From assembly GCA_900539155.1 (NCBI GenBank), contig UQBE01000018.1, forward strand, positions 1-34,939: 34,939 bases of DNA, in the 5' to 3' direction. The DNA is from an uncultured Porphyromonas sp. (GTDB taxonomy: Bacteria > Bacteroidota > Bacteroidia > Bacteroidales > Porphyromonadaceae). A program made the translations under genes and the position numbers. Each line of letters opens with the position of its first letter. Positions within the stretch are counted from its first letter, which is position 1. Shown in pieces: positions 1-8,590 of the stretch. The notes beneath the pieces were generated by a model. That model worked only from the letters and a program-made list of their open reading frames with translations. It made no database searches and was not told where the DNA came from.

Positions 1-53
1 TCCACGTGGAGATTTGAGATTTTCCACGTGGATATTCGAGAAAGGAGGGTAAT
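1..53 (+). repeat. CCACGTGG composite repeat, copy A (cut by window start)
   Basis: Two CCACGTGG palindromes (2-9 and 24-31) are joined by a GAGATTTGAGATTT linker and followed by GATATTCGAGAAAGGAGGGTAAT. The same arrangement occurs at 24404-24460 on this strand and inverted at 34880-34939. The window begins inside this copy. Confidence 0.85.
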
Positions 54-60
54 CTAGAGA

Positions 61-102
61 AGTCAAATGACATTTCTGGAATAGTCAAATGACATTTCTG
101 GA
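61..102 (+). repeat. Tandem 20-bp direct repeat
   Basis: AGTCAAATGACATTTCTGGA occurs twice (61-80 and 83-102) with a 22-bp period. The core AAATGACATTT is nearly self-complementary. A diverged copy is at 6863-6893. The rest of 103-265 shows no gene; GAGAAGCTT...AAGCTTTCTC at about 103-132 could form a small bulged hairpin. Confidence 0.8.
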
Positions 103-265
103 GAGAAGCTTTTTCACTTCGGAAGCTTTCTCAAATTATCTCAGAAGGTAGGGTAAAGGCGTCCCGACGAACTAACCTTTTTTGTCCAGAGATGATTGAC
201 GACTACACCTCATTGATATCCGTATGCCTCTAGGGAGCGGTACTGTAGCTCATCGGACGAGATGA

Positions 266-303
266 AGTCACGCCCAGGAGTACGGTGGCTCCCAGGCGTG
301 ACT
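266..303. terminator. Hairpin downstream of the RND operon
   Basis: AGTCACGCC (266-274) pairs perfectly with GGCGTGACT (295-303), and GGAG/CTCC pairs inside across a symmetrical CA/CA internal loop. It lies 25 bp beyond the stop of the minus-strand pump gene. No clear T-tract follows on the minus strand, so the terminator role is inferred from stem strength and position. Confidence 0.55.
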
Positions 304-328
304 AAGACAAAGTAAGTGGATGCGGGGG

Positions 329-3300
329 TTACTCCTGCATCAGTGCTTCTATATCTACTTTTGGCTTGGCACTGGTACGCTGCCTAGCGTGAAAGGCTTT
401 GTAGAGGGCGGGTACGACAATCAGCGTCAGCAACGTGGAGAGCGCCATACCGCCGATGATGACCCACGCCATACCGGTACGTAGCTCGGCACCTGAGCCA
501 CGTGAGAGCGCTACGGGGAGCATACCGATGATGGTCGATAGTGCCGTCATGAGGATCGGGCGGGTACGGAGCTTGACCGCTTGAATGAGTGCTTCGTCTA
601 CGGACAAGCCTTCGCCACGAGCTTCGTTGGCAAAGTCCACCAGCAGGATCGCATTCTTAGCAACGAGACCGATCAGCATCACCATACCAAGCATAGCGTA
701 GATGCTCATAGCGGTATTGCTCATAGCCAAGGCTAGGAGCGCCCCCACGATAGATAGCGGGATAGCGATCATGACGACGAGCGGGTCTGTCCAGTTGTTG
801 TACAGCAAGACGAGTGCTAGGTAGATAAAGAGTAGAGAGAGGAGGATGGCGGTGGTGAGGACGCTCATCGAGTCTGACATCTTCTTCATATCTCCAGCGG
901 TCTGTATCTGTACGCCTTGGGGCATCTGCTCCTCGCTGAGCTGGCTCATAAACTGCTTGGCGATAGCGCCTGCTGGCACGCCGTAGGCTTGTGCGCGCAG
1001 GGTCACCGAGCTGTTGCGGTTGAAGCGCTCCAAGCGACTAGGCCCGATGCCGAGCGTGACATCGGCAAACTGCGACAACTGTATTAGGTCGCCTTGTGGA
1101 TTGGCGACGGTGAGACTTGCTACATCTTCGATGGAGCGACGAGAGGCCTTGTCGGCACGTATATTTATCGCATACTCGTAGTCCCCCTGCGTGTAGCGAA
1201 GCTGGTCATTGCCCTGGAAGTTGGTCTGCATCATACCCCCCACGTTGTCTAGCGTTAGCCCTAGATTGGACATCTTATCACGATCCACCCGCACGAGGAT
1301 CTCGGGGGTAGCGTTTTCGACCGAAAGGGTAGGCTGTATGACTCCAGGGACGGAGCTCAGAAGTGCCAGAGCCTTGTCCGCATAGCGAGCCACGGAGTCC
1401 TTGTCCGCCCCTGAGATGATGTACTCGACAGCCGCCTTGGAGACGGTGCCGGTCATGCTCACACTATAGACGTTGACACGCGCATCAACGAGGTAGTCGG
1501 TCAGAGGCTTGCGGATACGAGCCACGTAGGACTCGGTACCTTCGGGCGTCTTCCGGAGCTTGACATCTAGCTCAGCGAGGTAGGGGGTCCCTTTGCTGCT
1601 CTGGCTGTTGTCACTCGTTAGTCCGACCATGGTCACCACTTTCTCTACCTCGGGGCGCTGCATGAGCCACGTCTCAGCTTTGCGCACGAGCTGGTTAGAC
1701 TCAGCCATAGAGATGTCCTTAGGCATCTCAAGCTGTATGATACACTCCTGGCGGTCCATGTAGGGCTGGAACTCAAAGTTGATAAAGCCCAAGGGGAAGA
1801 GGACCAGCACCGCAGCCATCAGCACGACAACGATGCCTGCCAAAGCCCAGCGATGGCTTAGACCCCAGCGTGTGAGTGACGAAATGCCCTCGGCAAAGCG
1901 ACTGATGCCACGCTCGAAGCCCGTGAGCATATGACCCAGCGGACGGTCGCCACGTAGTGGCTGTATATTGCCCAGCCTAGAGGTGAGCAGAGGTACCAAG
2001 GTGAGGGCAGCGAGTAGGCTGAAGAGGATGGAGATGACGATGACTCCGCAGAACTGACGCAAGATGTCCGACACCAGCGAATTGGTGAAGATGATCGGCA
2101 GGAAGACCACCACGAGGACGAGGGTCACAGAGATGACCGTGAGACCGATCTCGTTGAGTGCGTCCCAAGTGGCTCGGACACGGTTCTTGCCCATCTCCAT
2201 ATGTCGGTAGACATTCTCGATGACCACGATAGCATCATCAACGAGGACACCGATGACCAGTGAGAGGGCTAGGAGCGACATCATATTGAGCGTGAAGCCG
2301 AAGATGCGCATACCGATGAAGGAGGAGATGAGCGATACGGGCACCACGACCATCACGATGAGCGCATTGCGCACGTTGTGCAGGAAGAGCAGTATCACGA
2401 GCGATACGAGTAGGATCGCTAGGAGCAGGTCGGTCAGCACGGAGCTGATGGCATTGCGTGTGAAGGTGGTCGTATCTTGAGCTACCTCCACTTTGAGTCC
2501 CTCAGAGGCGTACTGCTCTTCGAGTGTCTTGATCTGCTTGCCGACAGCTTCGCTCACCTGGAGCGCATTGGCATCGGACTGCTTGAGTATGTTGAGTAGG
2601 ATCGCCTCCTGACCATTGACGCGTCCCATCTTGACGGGATCTTTGACGCCGTCTACCACCTCAGCGACATCCTCTAGACGTATGGGTGCGCCAGAGACGT
2701 TGCGCAGGATGAGTCGGCGTAGCTCCTCGATAGAGGTGATTTTACCCGAGAGACGTACGGCCATCTGCGTCTGGTCGCTCTGCAGGTAACCTGTCGGGAA
2801 GTCGAGGTTGGACGCTCTGATGGCACCCTGCACCATCATCGGTGTGATGCCAAACTCCTGCATGCGCCCCTTGTCAAGGTTGATCTGTATCTCACGCTCT
2901 ACACCGCCGACGAGGTCTACATTGGCGACGCCCTTGATGTGAGATAGCTCGGGGACGATGCGCTTGTCCACAAGGTCGTAGAGCTCTGTGGAGCCGATGT
3001 CGGCTCTGGCGGAGAGGATCAGGATAGGCTTCTCGTCTACTGACACCTTAGAGATACGAGGGGCAAAGACTTCGCGAGGTAGCTCGGCACGCTTGGCGGC
3101 GAGACGGTTTTGCGCTTCGGTCATAGCTTTGTCTATGTCGGTACCAAAGTCAAAGGAGACCATGATCATCGACATACCCTCGAAAGAGTAAGACTGCATC
3201 TGGTCAATACCCTCCATGCTGGAGAGCACCTCCTCGGCCTTTTGCGTTAGCGAGTTCTCCACTTCGCTAGGCGATGCGCCTGGGTAGATGATCTGTACGT

Positions 3301-3436
3301 TGAGCAGAGGCGGTGTAAACTTAGGCATCAGCTCTGCACTCAAGCTTTTGAAGCTCAAGTACCCCAGCACGGTCAGCAGTATGAAGAGTACTGTGACGTA
3401 GATGGGTCGTTGGATAGATAACTTTACGATTTTCAT
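329..3436 (-). CDS. RND efflux pump inner-membrane transporter (AcrB/MexB-like, HAE-1 type)
   Basis: This is the proton-driven inner-membrane subunit of a tripartite efflux pump, which moves drugs or other amphiphiles to the outside. At 1035 residues it has the usual RND length. The N-terminus (VKLSIQRPIYVTVLFILLTV) is the first membrane helix. Two large periplasmic loops alternate with helix bundles near residues 335-550 and 855-1015. The proton-relay acidic pair sits in GVLVDDAIVVIENV near residue 400, and the matching lysine is in GLVAKNAILLVDFANE near residue 930. It is the last gene of a minus-strand operon, 16 bp after the membrane fusion protein gene. Substrate cannot be read from sequence; the HAE-1 type points to organic compounds rather than metals. 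Confidence 0.95.
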   Translation of the reverse strand: MKIVKLSIQRPIYVTVLFILLTVLGYLSFKSLSAELMPKFTPPLLNVQIIYPGASPSEVENSLTQKAEEVLSSMEGIDQMQSYSFEGMSMIMVSFDFGTDIDKAMTEAQNRLAAKRAELPREVFAPRISKVSVDEKPILILSARADIGSTELYDLVDKRIVPELSHIKGVANVDLVGGVEREIQINLDKGRMQEFGITPMMVQGAIRASNLDFPTGYLQSDQTQMAVRLSGKITSIEELRRLILRNVSGAPIRLEDVAEVVDGVKDPVKMGRVNGQEAILLNILKQSDANALQVSEAVGKQIKTLEEQYASEGLKVEVAQDTTTFTRNAISSVLTDLLLAILLVSLVILLFLHNVRNALIVMVVVPVSLISSFIGMRIFGFTLNMMSLLALSLVIGVLVDDAIVVIENVYRHMEMGKNRVRATWDALNEIGLTVISVTLVLVVVFLPIIFTNSLVSDILRQFCGVIVISILFSLLAALTLVPLLTSRLGNIQPLRGDRPLGHMLTGFERGISRFAEGISSLTRWGLSHRWALAGIVVVLMAAVLVLFPLGFINFEFQPYMDRQECIIQLEMPKDISMAESNQLVRKAETWLMQRPEVEKVVTMVGLTSDNSQSSKGTPYLAELDVKLRKTPEGTESYVARIRKPLTDYLVDARVNVYSVSMTGTVSKAAVEYIISGADKDSVARYADKALALLSSVPGVIQPTLSVENATPEILVRVDRDKMSNLGLTLDNVGGMMQTNFQGNDQLRYTQGDYEYAINIRADKASRRSIEDVASLTVANPQGDLIQLSQFADVTLGIGPSRLERFNRNSSVTLRAQAYGVPAGAIAKQFMSQLSEEQMPQGVQIQTAGDMKKMSDSMSVLTTAILLSLLFIYLALVLLYNNWTDPLVVMIAIPLSIVGALLALAMSNTAMSIYAMLGMVMLIGLVAKNAILLVDFANEARGEGLSVDEALIQAVKLRTRPILMTALSTIIGMLPVALSRGSGAELRTGMAWVIIGGMALSTLLTLIVVPALYKAFHARQRTSAKPKVDIEALMQE

Positions 3437-3452
3437 GCTGTGGTCCGCTAAG

Positions 3453-4514
3453 TCACTCGTTGATAGTCTTGACGGGAAGTCCGTCCGATACGTTGATGAG
3501 TCCGGCTACGATGACGCTGTCGCCAGCTTGTAGCCCGCTCAGCACCTCGATGCGGTCACCGATGAGAGAGCCAGCAGTGATTGCTTTCTGCTTAGCCACG
3601 CCCTGCTCTACTACATAGACGTGAGCGTCCTTGACGCTGCCGACGATAGCGCGGCGGGGTATCAAGATACCGTGCGTCTCCTGCTGATTGCCGAAGGATA
3701 CGGAGACATACATACCAGGGCGAAGCCCCTCGGCGCTTTGCTTGTCTAGCGTTACATCCACGGGGAAGGCGAGCGCGTGGTTTGCCTTGTCACCTACCAT
3801 AGAAATCTTGCCCGTGATCGTTTGACCAGGATAAAGCTCGCTCTCCACGGAGACTGTCTGTCCCTTGGTGAGTTGCAAACGCTGGCGCTCGGTCACGAAG
3901 CAACTAGCCTTGAGCTGCGAGTCATCGACGATGTCAAAGAGCTTCGTGCCTGGGTTGACATAGCTGCCGACCTCTACGTAGCGCTTGTAGATTTGTCCTG
4001 AGATAGGCGCCTTGATAGAGGCATCGGTAAGGCGACTGCGGCTAGATATGTACCGTCCTTGGGCAGCGACCATCTGTGTGTGCATCGTCGAGAGCTGCTG
4101 GTCGGTCACACCGCCCTGATCGTGCGCTTGCTGAAAGCGCTCGTAGTCCTTCTTGGCCGCTTCGTAAGCCACACGACTAGACTCGGCATCGGCTCGGAGC
4201 GTCTCGGCATCGAGTTGTACGAGGAGCTTGCCCTTGGAGACATGGTCGCCCTCGTCGGCATAGAGCGAGACGATGCGTCCGCCAAGGCTGGAGACGAAGG
4301 ATAGATCTTTGGCACCCTCCACGAGTCCATTGGCGGTGAAGTCTGCGGTATAGTCGCTCTCGCTGACTACCTCTGTGCGTACAGCCACGGCCGACTCCTC
4401 AGCGAGGAGGGCTTCTGTCTTGGCGGTGGTGGATTTCTTGTTCAGTACTAGGACTAGTACGATGAGTCCGATAGCTAGCACGATGGTTATCGGTAGATAG
4501 ACTTTTCGTTTCAT
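3453..4514 (-). CDS. RND efflux periplasmic adaptor (membrane fusion protein, AcrA/MexA-like)
   Basis: This adaptor should link the RND pump to the outer-membrane channel. The 353-residue protein begins with a hydrophobic anchor (residues 5-25, YLPITIVLAIGLIVLVLVLN) and has no lipobox cysteine, so it is probably held by an uncleaved transmembrane helix. A lipoyl/barrel half-motif (GGRIVSLYADEGDHVSKGKL) sits near residues 90-110, followed by a predicted alpha-helical hairpin (about 115-165) and the second lipoyl half (YVEVGSYVNPGTKLFDIV). Beta-barrel and membrane-proximal domains follow. It lies between the outer-membrane factor and pump genes with short gaps, which fixes its partner set. It belongs to the HlyD/RND adaptor family. 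Confidence 0.93.
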   Translation of the reverse strand: MKRKVYLPITIVLAIGLIVLVLVLNKKSTTAKTEALLAEESAVAVRTEVVSESDYTADFTANGLVEGAKDLSFVSSLGGRIVSLYADEGDHVSKGKLLVQLDAETLRADAESSRVAYEAAKKDYERFQQAHDQGGVTDQQLSTMHTQMVAAQGRYISSRSRLTDASIKAPISGQIYKRYVEVGSYVNPGTKLFDIVDDSQLKASCFVTERQRLQLTKGQTVSVESELYPGQTITGKISMVGDKANHALAFPVDVTLDKQSAEGLRPGMYVSVSFGNQQETHGILIPRRAIVGSVKDAHVYVVEQGVAKQKAITAGSLIGDRIEVLSGLQAGDSVIVAGLINVSDGLPVKTINE

Positions 4515-4548
4515 AACTAGATAAATGTGATGCTATTGAGTTGTTCTG

Positions 4549-5931
4549 TTATTCCATAAGGTCTCTGATCTCGCCCTTGCTTTTCTTGAGATCTATGTAG
4601 GCTTTGATGTAGTCGCCGAGTGCGTTGGCGTAAGACATCTGCGCCTGCACGAGCGACTGACTCGCATTGAGCACATCAGAGAGCGAAGCTACACCGAGGG
4701 TGAAGTTTTGCTGTGCTAGGTCGAAGACCTGTGCTGCGAGAGTTTGGTTTTCCTTTTGCAGAGATATCGTCCGCTGAGTGTCTTGTAGCTTGAGCGAAGC
4801 GTTGAGATGCGCCATGCGGAGCGACTGGTCGAGAGAGCGCAGATCCTCCTGAGCTTTGAGCAGATCCATGTGGCTCTCGCGCACCTTGGAGAGACGAGAG
4901 AGACCGCTAAAGATAGGTACTCGCAGGCTCAGCCCCAGCATCGCTGTCGGGTAACTGTACTGCGTGTTGCCACCGCCAAAGAGCTTGTCGCTCATGTAGT
5001 TGTACTGCGCATTGAAGGCGAGAGATAGAGTAGGGATGTAGTCATACCGCTTAGAGCGCTCCTGTAGTTGCGCCATCTTCTCACGCTCTTGCAGCTGCTG
5101 GTAGGCGATATGCTGTACGGGGTCAAAGGTAGTTGCGCCACTCTCGGCGATCTCCTGCTGAGCTAGCTGGTCTAGGTCTAGCGGAGCTATCACAATCGGC
5201 TCTGTAACCTCTAGTCCCATCTGTAGCTTGAGGAGGTTCTTCTGCACCTCCAGTCCACTCTCGATGGCTGCATGCTGTGTCTTGAGATTGGTCAGGTTGA
5301 CCTTGAGACGATCCACGTCTACTTTTTTGATCAGACCACTGGAGTAGCTAGCCTCCATCGTGCGGAGCATCTTGTCCACTAGCTCTACACTATGCCCCAT
5401 CTGCTCGGCCGCATACTGCGTGACCTGAGCTCCATAATATAGTGTCGCCGTCTGGGCGATCACATCCTCCTCGGTCGAGGTCGCAGCCAGCGTCGCCATA
5501 CGCTCGGAGACCTTGGCAATGTCGAGCGTGTTGAAGAGCGACATGTTGAGTATCTGCTGATTGACAGCAACTCCAGCATTGGCGCTGTACTGCGTGCCCA
5601 TCTCGATGGTCATGTACTGCGAAGCGTTGGGGTCGCGCATCTTCTCGGGGAGCATATTGTTCATAAAGTTTGGCATGATGAACTTAGCCTTCTTAACGTT
5701 GTCATTTAGCGCAGCCGACCCGCTGATCTGAGGCATCAGAGCTCCGATCACCTCTTTGCGTGCCTGCTTAGCTTTCTCCTGATCATAGGAAGACTTCTTG
5801 ACATTACTATTGTGCTGCACAGCATAGTTGAGACATTGCTGTAGCGAGTAGCTCTCCTGAGCATAGCCTGAGGCTACGAGCAGGAGCAGGCTGATGAGGA
5901 GTAGCCCAGTGCGACGATTAGATTTTATCAT
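4549..5931 (-). CDS. TolC-family outer-membrane efflux channel
   Basis: This is the outer-membrane factor of the tripartite pump, expected to form a trimeric channel across periplasm and outer membrane. The 460-residue protein starts with a signal peptide (hydrophobic core LLLISLLLLVASGYA, cleavage likely after AQ). YSLQQCLNYAVQHNSNVKKS is the typical start of the first TolC helical repeat, and a second repeat begins near residue 230. Long heptad-rich stretches fit the coiled-coil tunnel. It is the second gene of the operon, 17 bp after the tetR-like gene and 34 bp before the adaptor. Here the order is channel-adaptor-pump, whereas many pump operons put the channel last. Confidence 0.93.
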   Translation of the reverse strand: MIKSNRRTGLLLISLLLLVASGYAQESYSLQQCLNYAVQHNSNVKKSSYDQEKAKQARKEVIGALMPQISGSAALNDNVKKAKFIMPNFMNNMLPEKMRDPNASQYMTIEMGTQYSANAGVAVNQQILNMSLFNTLDIAKVSERMATLAATSTEEDVIAQTATLYYGAQVTQYAAEQMGHSVELVDKMLRTMEASYSSGLIKKVDVDRLKVNLTNLKTQHAAIESGLEVQKNLLKLQMGLEVTEPIVIAPLDLDQLAQQEIAESGATTFDPVQHIAYQQLQEREKMAQLQERSKRYDYIPTLSLAFNAQYNYMSDKLFGGGNTQYSYPTAMLGLSLRVPIFSGLSRLSKVRESHMDLLKAQEDLRSLDQSLRMAHLNASLKLQDTQRTISLQKENQTLAAQVFDLAQQNFTLGVASLSDVLNASQSLVQAQMSYANALGDYIKAYIDLKKSKGEIRDLME

Positions 5932-5947
5932 GATTGTGGTGTGTAAA

Positions 5948-6529
5948 CTAATTCCCTTGTATCGAGACGATAGCCCGCAGGTGATACTGTAGTATGGAGG
6001 CGAAGTAGTTGCCCGAGGGCAACGGCTTATTGCGAATCACTGCCTGTATGTAAAAGCCAAATATCGAGTAAGACATATACTCGCATACGAAGGGGATGTC
6101 TAGATCGGCCCTATAGAGACCCGTCCGGACGCCCCGCTGTAGATTGGCCGTCATCTTCTCGCCGAAGTAGTTAGACCCCATGACATGCTCCAGCATCGCC
6201 TGGTCGGGATTGCTACGCATCAGGTCGGAGAAGAAGACGGGGTTCAGCGTTACGAAGAGCTCGTCTAGCTGTGCGAAGCACTTTGTCAAGCTCTCTATGG
6301 CACTCACCTCCTCGTCATCGAGTATCGAGAGCACACGCTGGAAGTCTCCCGAGATAGCGTGCACGCACTCCTTGAGCAGCTCCTCCTTGGAGCTGAAGTT
6401 ATTGTAGAGGGTCTTCTTCGTGATCCCCATCTTGGTAGCCATCTCATCGAGCGATAGTCTGAAGCCCTCTTGCTTGAGTATGCTGATCGCCTTGGCTACA
6501 TAGTTATCCTTGCGACTATTTGTATTCAT
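5948..6529 (-). CDS. TetR/AcrR-family transcriptional regulator of the efflux operon
   Basis: This 193-residue protein has an N-terminal TetR DNA-binding domain: LSLDEMATKMGITKKTLYNN (about residues 25-44) is the helix-turn-helix, followed by FSSKEELL. The C-terminal ligand-binding and dimerisation region is variable, as is usual for the family. It is the first gene of the operon with only 17 bp before the channel gene, so it probably represses its own transcription together with the pump genes. A 26-bp inverted repeat overlapping the promoter (6597-6622) is the obvious operator candidate. The inducer is unknown and may be a pump substrate. Confidence 0.9.
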   Translation of the reverse strand: MNTNSRKDNYVAKAISILKQEGFRLSLDEMATKMGITKKTLYNNFSSKEELLKECVHAISGDFQRVLSILDDEEVSAIESLTKCFAQLDELFVTLNPVFFSDLMRSNPDQAMLEHVMGSNYFGEKMTANLQRGVRTGLYRADLDIPFVCEYMSYSIFGFYIQAVIRNKPLPSGNYFASILQYHLRAIVSIQGN

Positions 6530-6590
6530 ACGGTCTATATTTGAGACGTTTCCATTTGTAACTAGAACTGTTTCGTCTTACATTACGACG

Positions 6591-6622
6591 CAAAGGTACA
6601 CTTTTTTCAATACAAAAGTGTA
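6591..6622 (-). promoter_or_regulatory. Promoter with overlapping TetR operator candidate
   Basis: On the minus strand TACCTTTG (6591-6598) matches the Bacteroidota -7 element TAnnTTTG. Directly upstream is a perfect inverted repeat with 9-bp arms, TACACTTTT (6597-6605) and AAAAGTGTA (6614-6622), around an 8-bp spacer. A dimeric TetR repressor bound here would cover the region between the -33 and -7 elements. The first codon of the regulator is about 60 bp downstream. Confidence 0.7.
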
Positions 6623-7008
6623 ATTCGTATATTTTCTCCAGAAGAGTCAGATGATATATCAGCACTGTTTGGAGTCTATGAACCTAGTCTGGCGAGGTGA
6701 TACGGCAAGAGACAATGCATTTGTGCTGAGTGAATTGATACTTATAGTGAGAGCTCTCAAGCAGCTTCACCAGACGCTCTGAAAAGCCTTATGGAGCAAT
6801 GAAAAACTCGTCCGCAAGGAGGCAATGCTCTCTCCAGAGAGCGTGAAATCACTTTTCCGGAGAGGTGAAATGGCATTTCTGGAATAGTTAAATCGCCACT
6901 GCGCAAAGCATTTGCACTCCTCCTGTGGTGGCTATCGGATGGTGCGCGGGGAGAGTCGCTTGCGCCCGAATAATCTGGAGAGGTGATGGTCATTTGATGC
7001 AAAATAGC
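6623..7008. other. Gene-free stretch with repeat words
   Basis: I find no convincing gene in this gap between divergent transcription units. It holds a 16-bp palindrome GCTCTCTCCAGAGAGC (6827-6842) and a diverged copy of the 61-102 repeat (6863-6893, GTGAAATGGCATTTCTGGA then ATAGTTAAAT). An 81-codon minus-strand frame at 6757-7002 crosses these repeats and has no recognisable protein features. Confidence 0.6.
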
Positions 7009-7016
7009 TACCTTTG
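7009..7016 (+). promoter_or_regulatory. -7 promoter element upstream of the PhoH-like gene
   Basis: TACCTTTG matches TAnnTTTG and lies 58 bp before the start codon. No convincing -33 TTTG is seen at the expected 19-21 bp spacing. Confidence 0.5.
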
Positions 7017-7074
7017 AGACGAGCTATCCTAAGAGGCTCATCAATACATTAACATAGAATCAAGAGAGACTATC

Positions 7075-8523
7075 ATGCCAACAGCTCCTAAGAAAGCCCC
7101 CTCTGCCCAGACAGAGCACGAGACGACACGACAAGAGACCTCATCACAGAGGAAAACTGCTAAGCCACAGCGCACCCACGCGCAGGGCAAGCCTAAGACC
7201 ACCTCTCGGAGTAAGAACTTCGTCCTAGATACCAACGTCATCCTGCACGACTACGAGTGCGTCGACAAGTTTGAGGACAACGATATCTACCTCCCCATCG
7301 TAGTACTCGAGGAGCTGGACAAGTTTAAGAAAGGCTCCGACCAGATTAACTTCAACGCTCGCGCCTTCGTCCGTAAGCTGGACGAGCTGGCTGGTGCAGA
7401 CTTCTTCGAGCGTGGTGCGGACCTTGGGCAGGGGAGAGGACGCCTCTACGTCTATCTAGGCAATAAGCCCCACGAGCGTGTGGCGCATGCTTTTGGAGAA
7501 AACATCCCAGACCACAAGATTCTCAGTGCTACACTGCACATCGCTGAGGCAAACGAAGGTGAGCAGACAATCCTCGTGAGCAAGGATATCAACCTGCGCA
7601 TGAAGGCTAAGTCGCTCGGCATTCCGGTAGAGGACTACTTCAACGATAAGGTGCCTACTTTCGATATCTTCGAGGAGGCTCAGCCAGTCTTTGAGGGTAT
7701 CGATGCGGAGCTCATCAATCGTCTCTACGACAATGAGCAGGGCATCTCACTCGATGACCTAGAGTTTGGCAGTAAGTTGCTACCCAATGAGTGCTTCGTC
7801 CTCAAGAGCGACCAGAACAGTGTGCTGGCACGCTACAATCCCTTTGAGGCGATGGTGCAGCGGGTGGACAAGTACACCCACATGGGGATTACTCCTCGGA
7901 ATGCGGAGCAGGCATTCGCCTTCGAAGTCTTGATGGATCCCAACGTACTCTTGGTCGCCCTCTCGGGCAAGGCTGGTACGGGTAAGACACTCCTTGCACT
8001 AGCCGCAGCTTTAGACCAGGCAGACCGCTATGGACAGATTATGCTAGCGCGTCCTATTGTTGCCCTTGCCAATAAGGATCTTGGGGCTCTGCCTGGTACG
8101 GAGCAGGAGAAGGTCCGTCCCTATATGCAGCCACTCTTCGACAATCTCAATGTGATTAAGTCACAATTCAAGGGGGGCAAGCAGCAAGCTGAGCTGGAGA
8201 AGCTACAGCAGGACAACAAGCTCATCATCGAGGCACTCGCCTACCTGCGTGGTCGTAGTCTAGCGGATGCCATCGTCATTGTAGATGAGGCGCAAAACCT
8301 CACCCCACACGAGGTCAAGACCATCATCACACGTGCTGGTGAGGGTACGAAGATGATATTCTGCGGTGACGTGGAGCAGATTGACTCGCCCTACCTAGAT
8401 AGCCAGAGCAATGGTCTCGCCTACATGATTGATAAGATGCGCGGCGAGACACTCTTCGCACATGTCAATCTGATTAAGGGCGAGCGCAGTGAGCTAAGTG
8501 AGCTGGCTTCACACCTTCTATAG
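7075..8523 (+). CDS. PhoH-family ATPase with N-terminal PIN domain
   Basis: The 482-residue protein combines a PIN ribonuclease-like domain with a PhoH ATPase, the architecture of YlaK/PhoH2-type proteins, which are thought to act on RNA. After a basic, Ser/Thr/Pro-rich tail of about 45 residues, the PIN domain starts at NFVLDTNVILHDY and keeps acidic residues (VVLEELDKF; SKDINLRMKAK). The ATPase has Walker A SGKAGTGKT (about residues 298-306), Walker B IVIVDEAQN (about 400-408) and a downstream CGDVEQID motif. It is first in a plus-strand group with queF and a lipid kinase, but a strong hairpin after its stop makes full cotranscription uncertain. The physiological substrate is not known from sequence. 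Confidence 0.92.
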   Translation: MPTAPKKAPSAQTEHETTRQETSSQRKTAKPQRTHAQGKPKTTSRSKNFVLDTNVILHDYECVDKFEDNDIYLPIVVLEELDKFKKGSDQINFNARAFVRKLDELAGADFFERGADLGQGRGRLYVYLGNKPHERVAHAFGENIPDHKILSATLHIAEANEGEQTILVSKDINLRMKAKSLGIPVEDYFNDKVPTFDIFEEAQPVFEGIDAELINRLYDNEQGISLDDLEFGSKLLPNECFVLKSDQNSVLARYNPFEAMVQRVDKYTHMGITPRNAEQAFAFEVLMDPNVLLVALSGKAGTGKTLLALAAALDQADRYGQIMLARPIVALANKDLGALPGTEQEKVRPYMQPLFDNLNVIKSQFKGGKQQAELEKLQQDNKLIIEALAYLRGRSLADAIVIVDEAQNLTPHEVKTIITRAGEGTKMIFCGDVEQIDSPYLDSQSNGLAYMIDKMRGETLFAHVNLIKGERSELSELASHLL

Positions 8524-8532
8524 TGCTATACA

Positions 8533-8567
8533 GACTAGTGCTACTAGCATCGTCAGTAGCACTAGTC
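8533..8567. terminator. Perfect 13-bp stem hairpin after the PhoH-like gene
   Basis: GACTAGTGCTACT (8533-8545) and AGTAGCACTAGTC (8555-8567) are perfectly complementary around a 9-nt loop. No T-tract follows, so it may attenuate or stabilise a 3' end rather than act as a classical intrinsic terminator. queF begins 23 bp later. Confidence 0.55.
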
Positions 8568-8590
8568 CAGATACTTCAAATCTCTAAAAT

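Noticed and set aside
6757..7002. 81-codon minus-strand frame
   Set aside because: It runs through repeat words and a palindrome, has no recognisable domain or export signal, and overlaps the upstream region of the PhoH-like gene.
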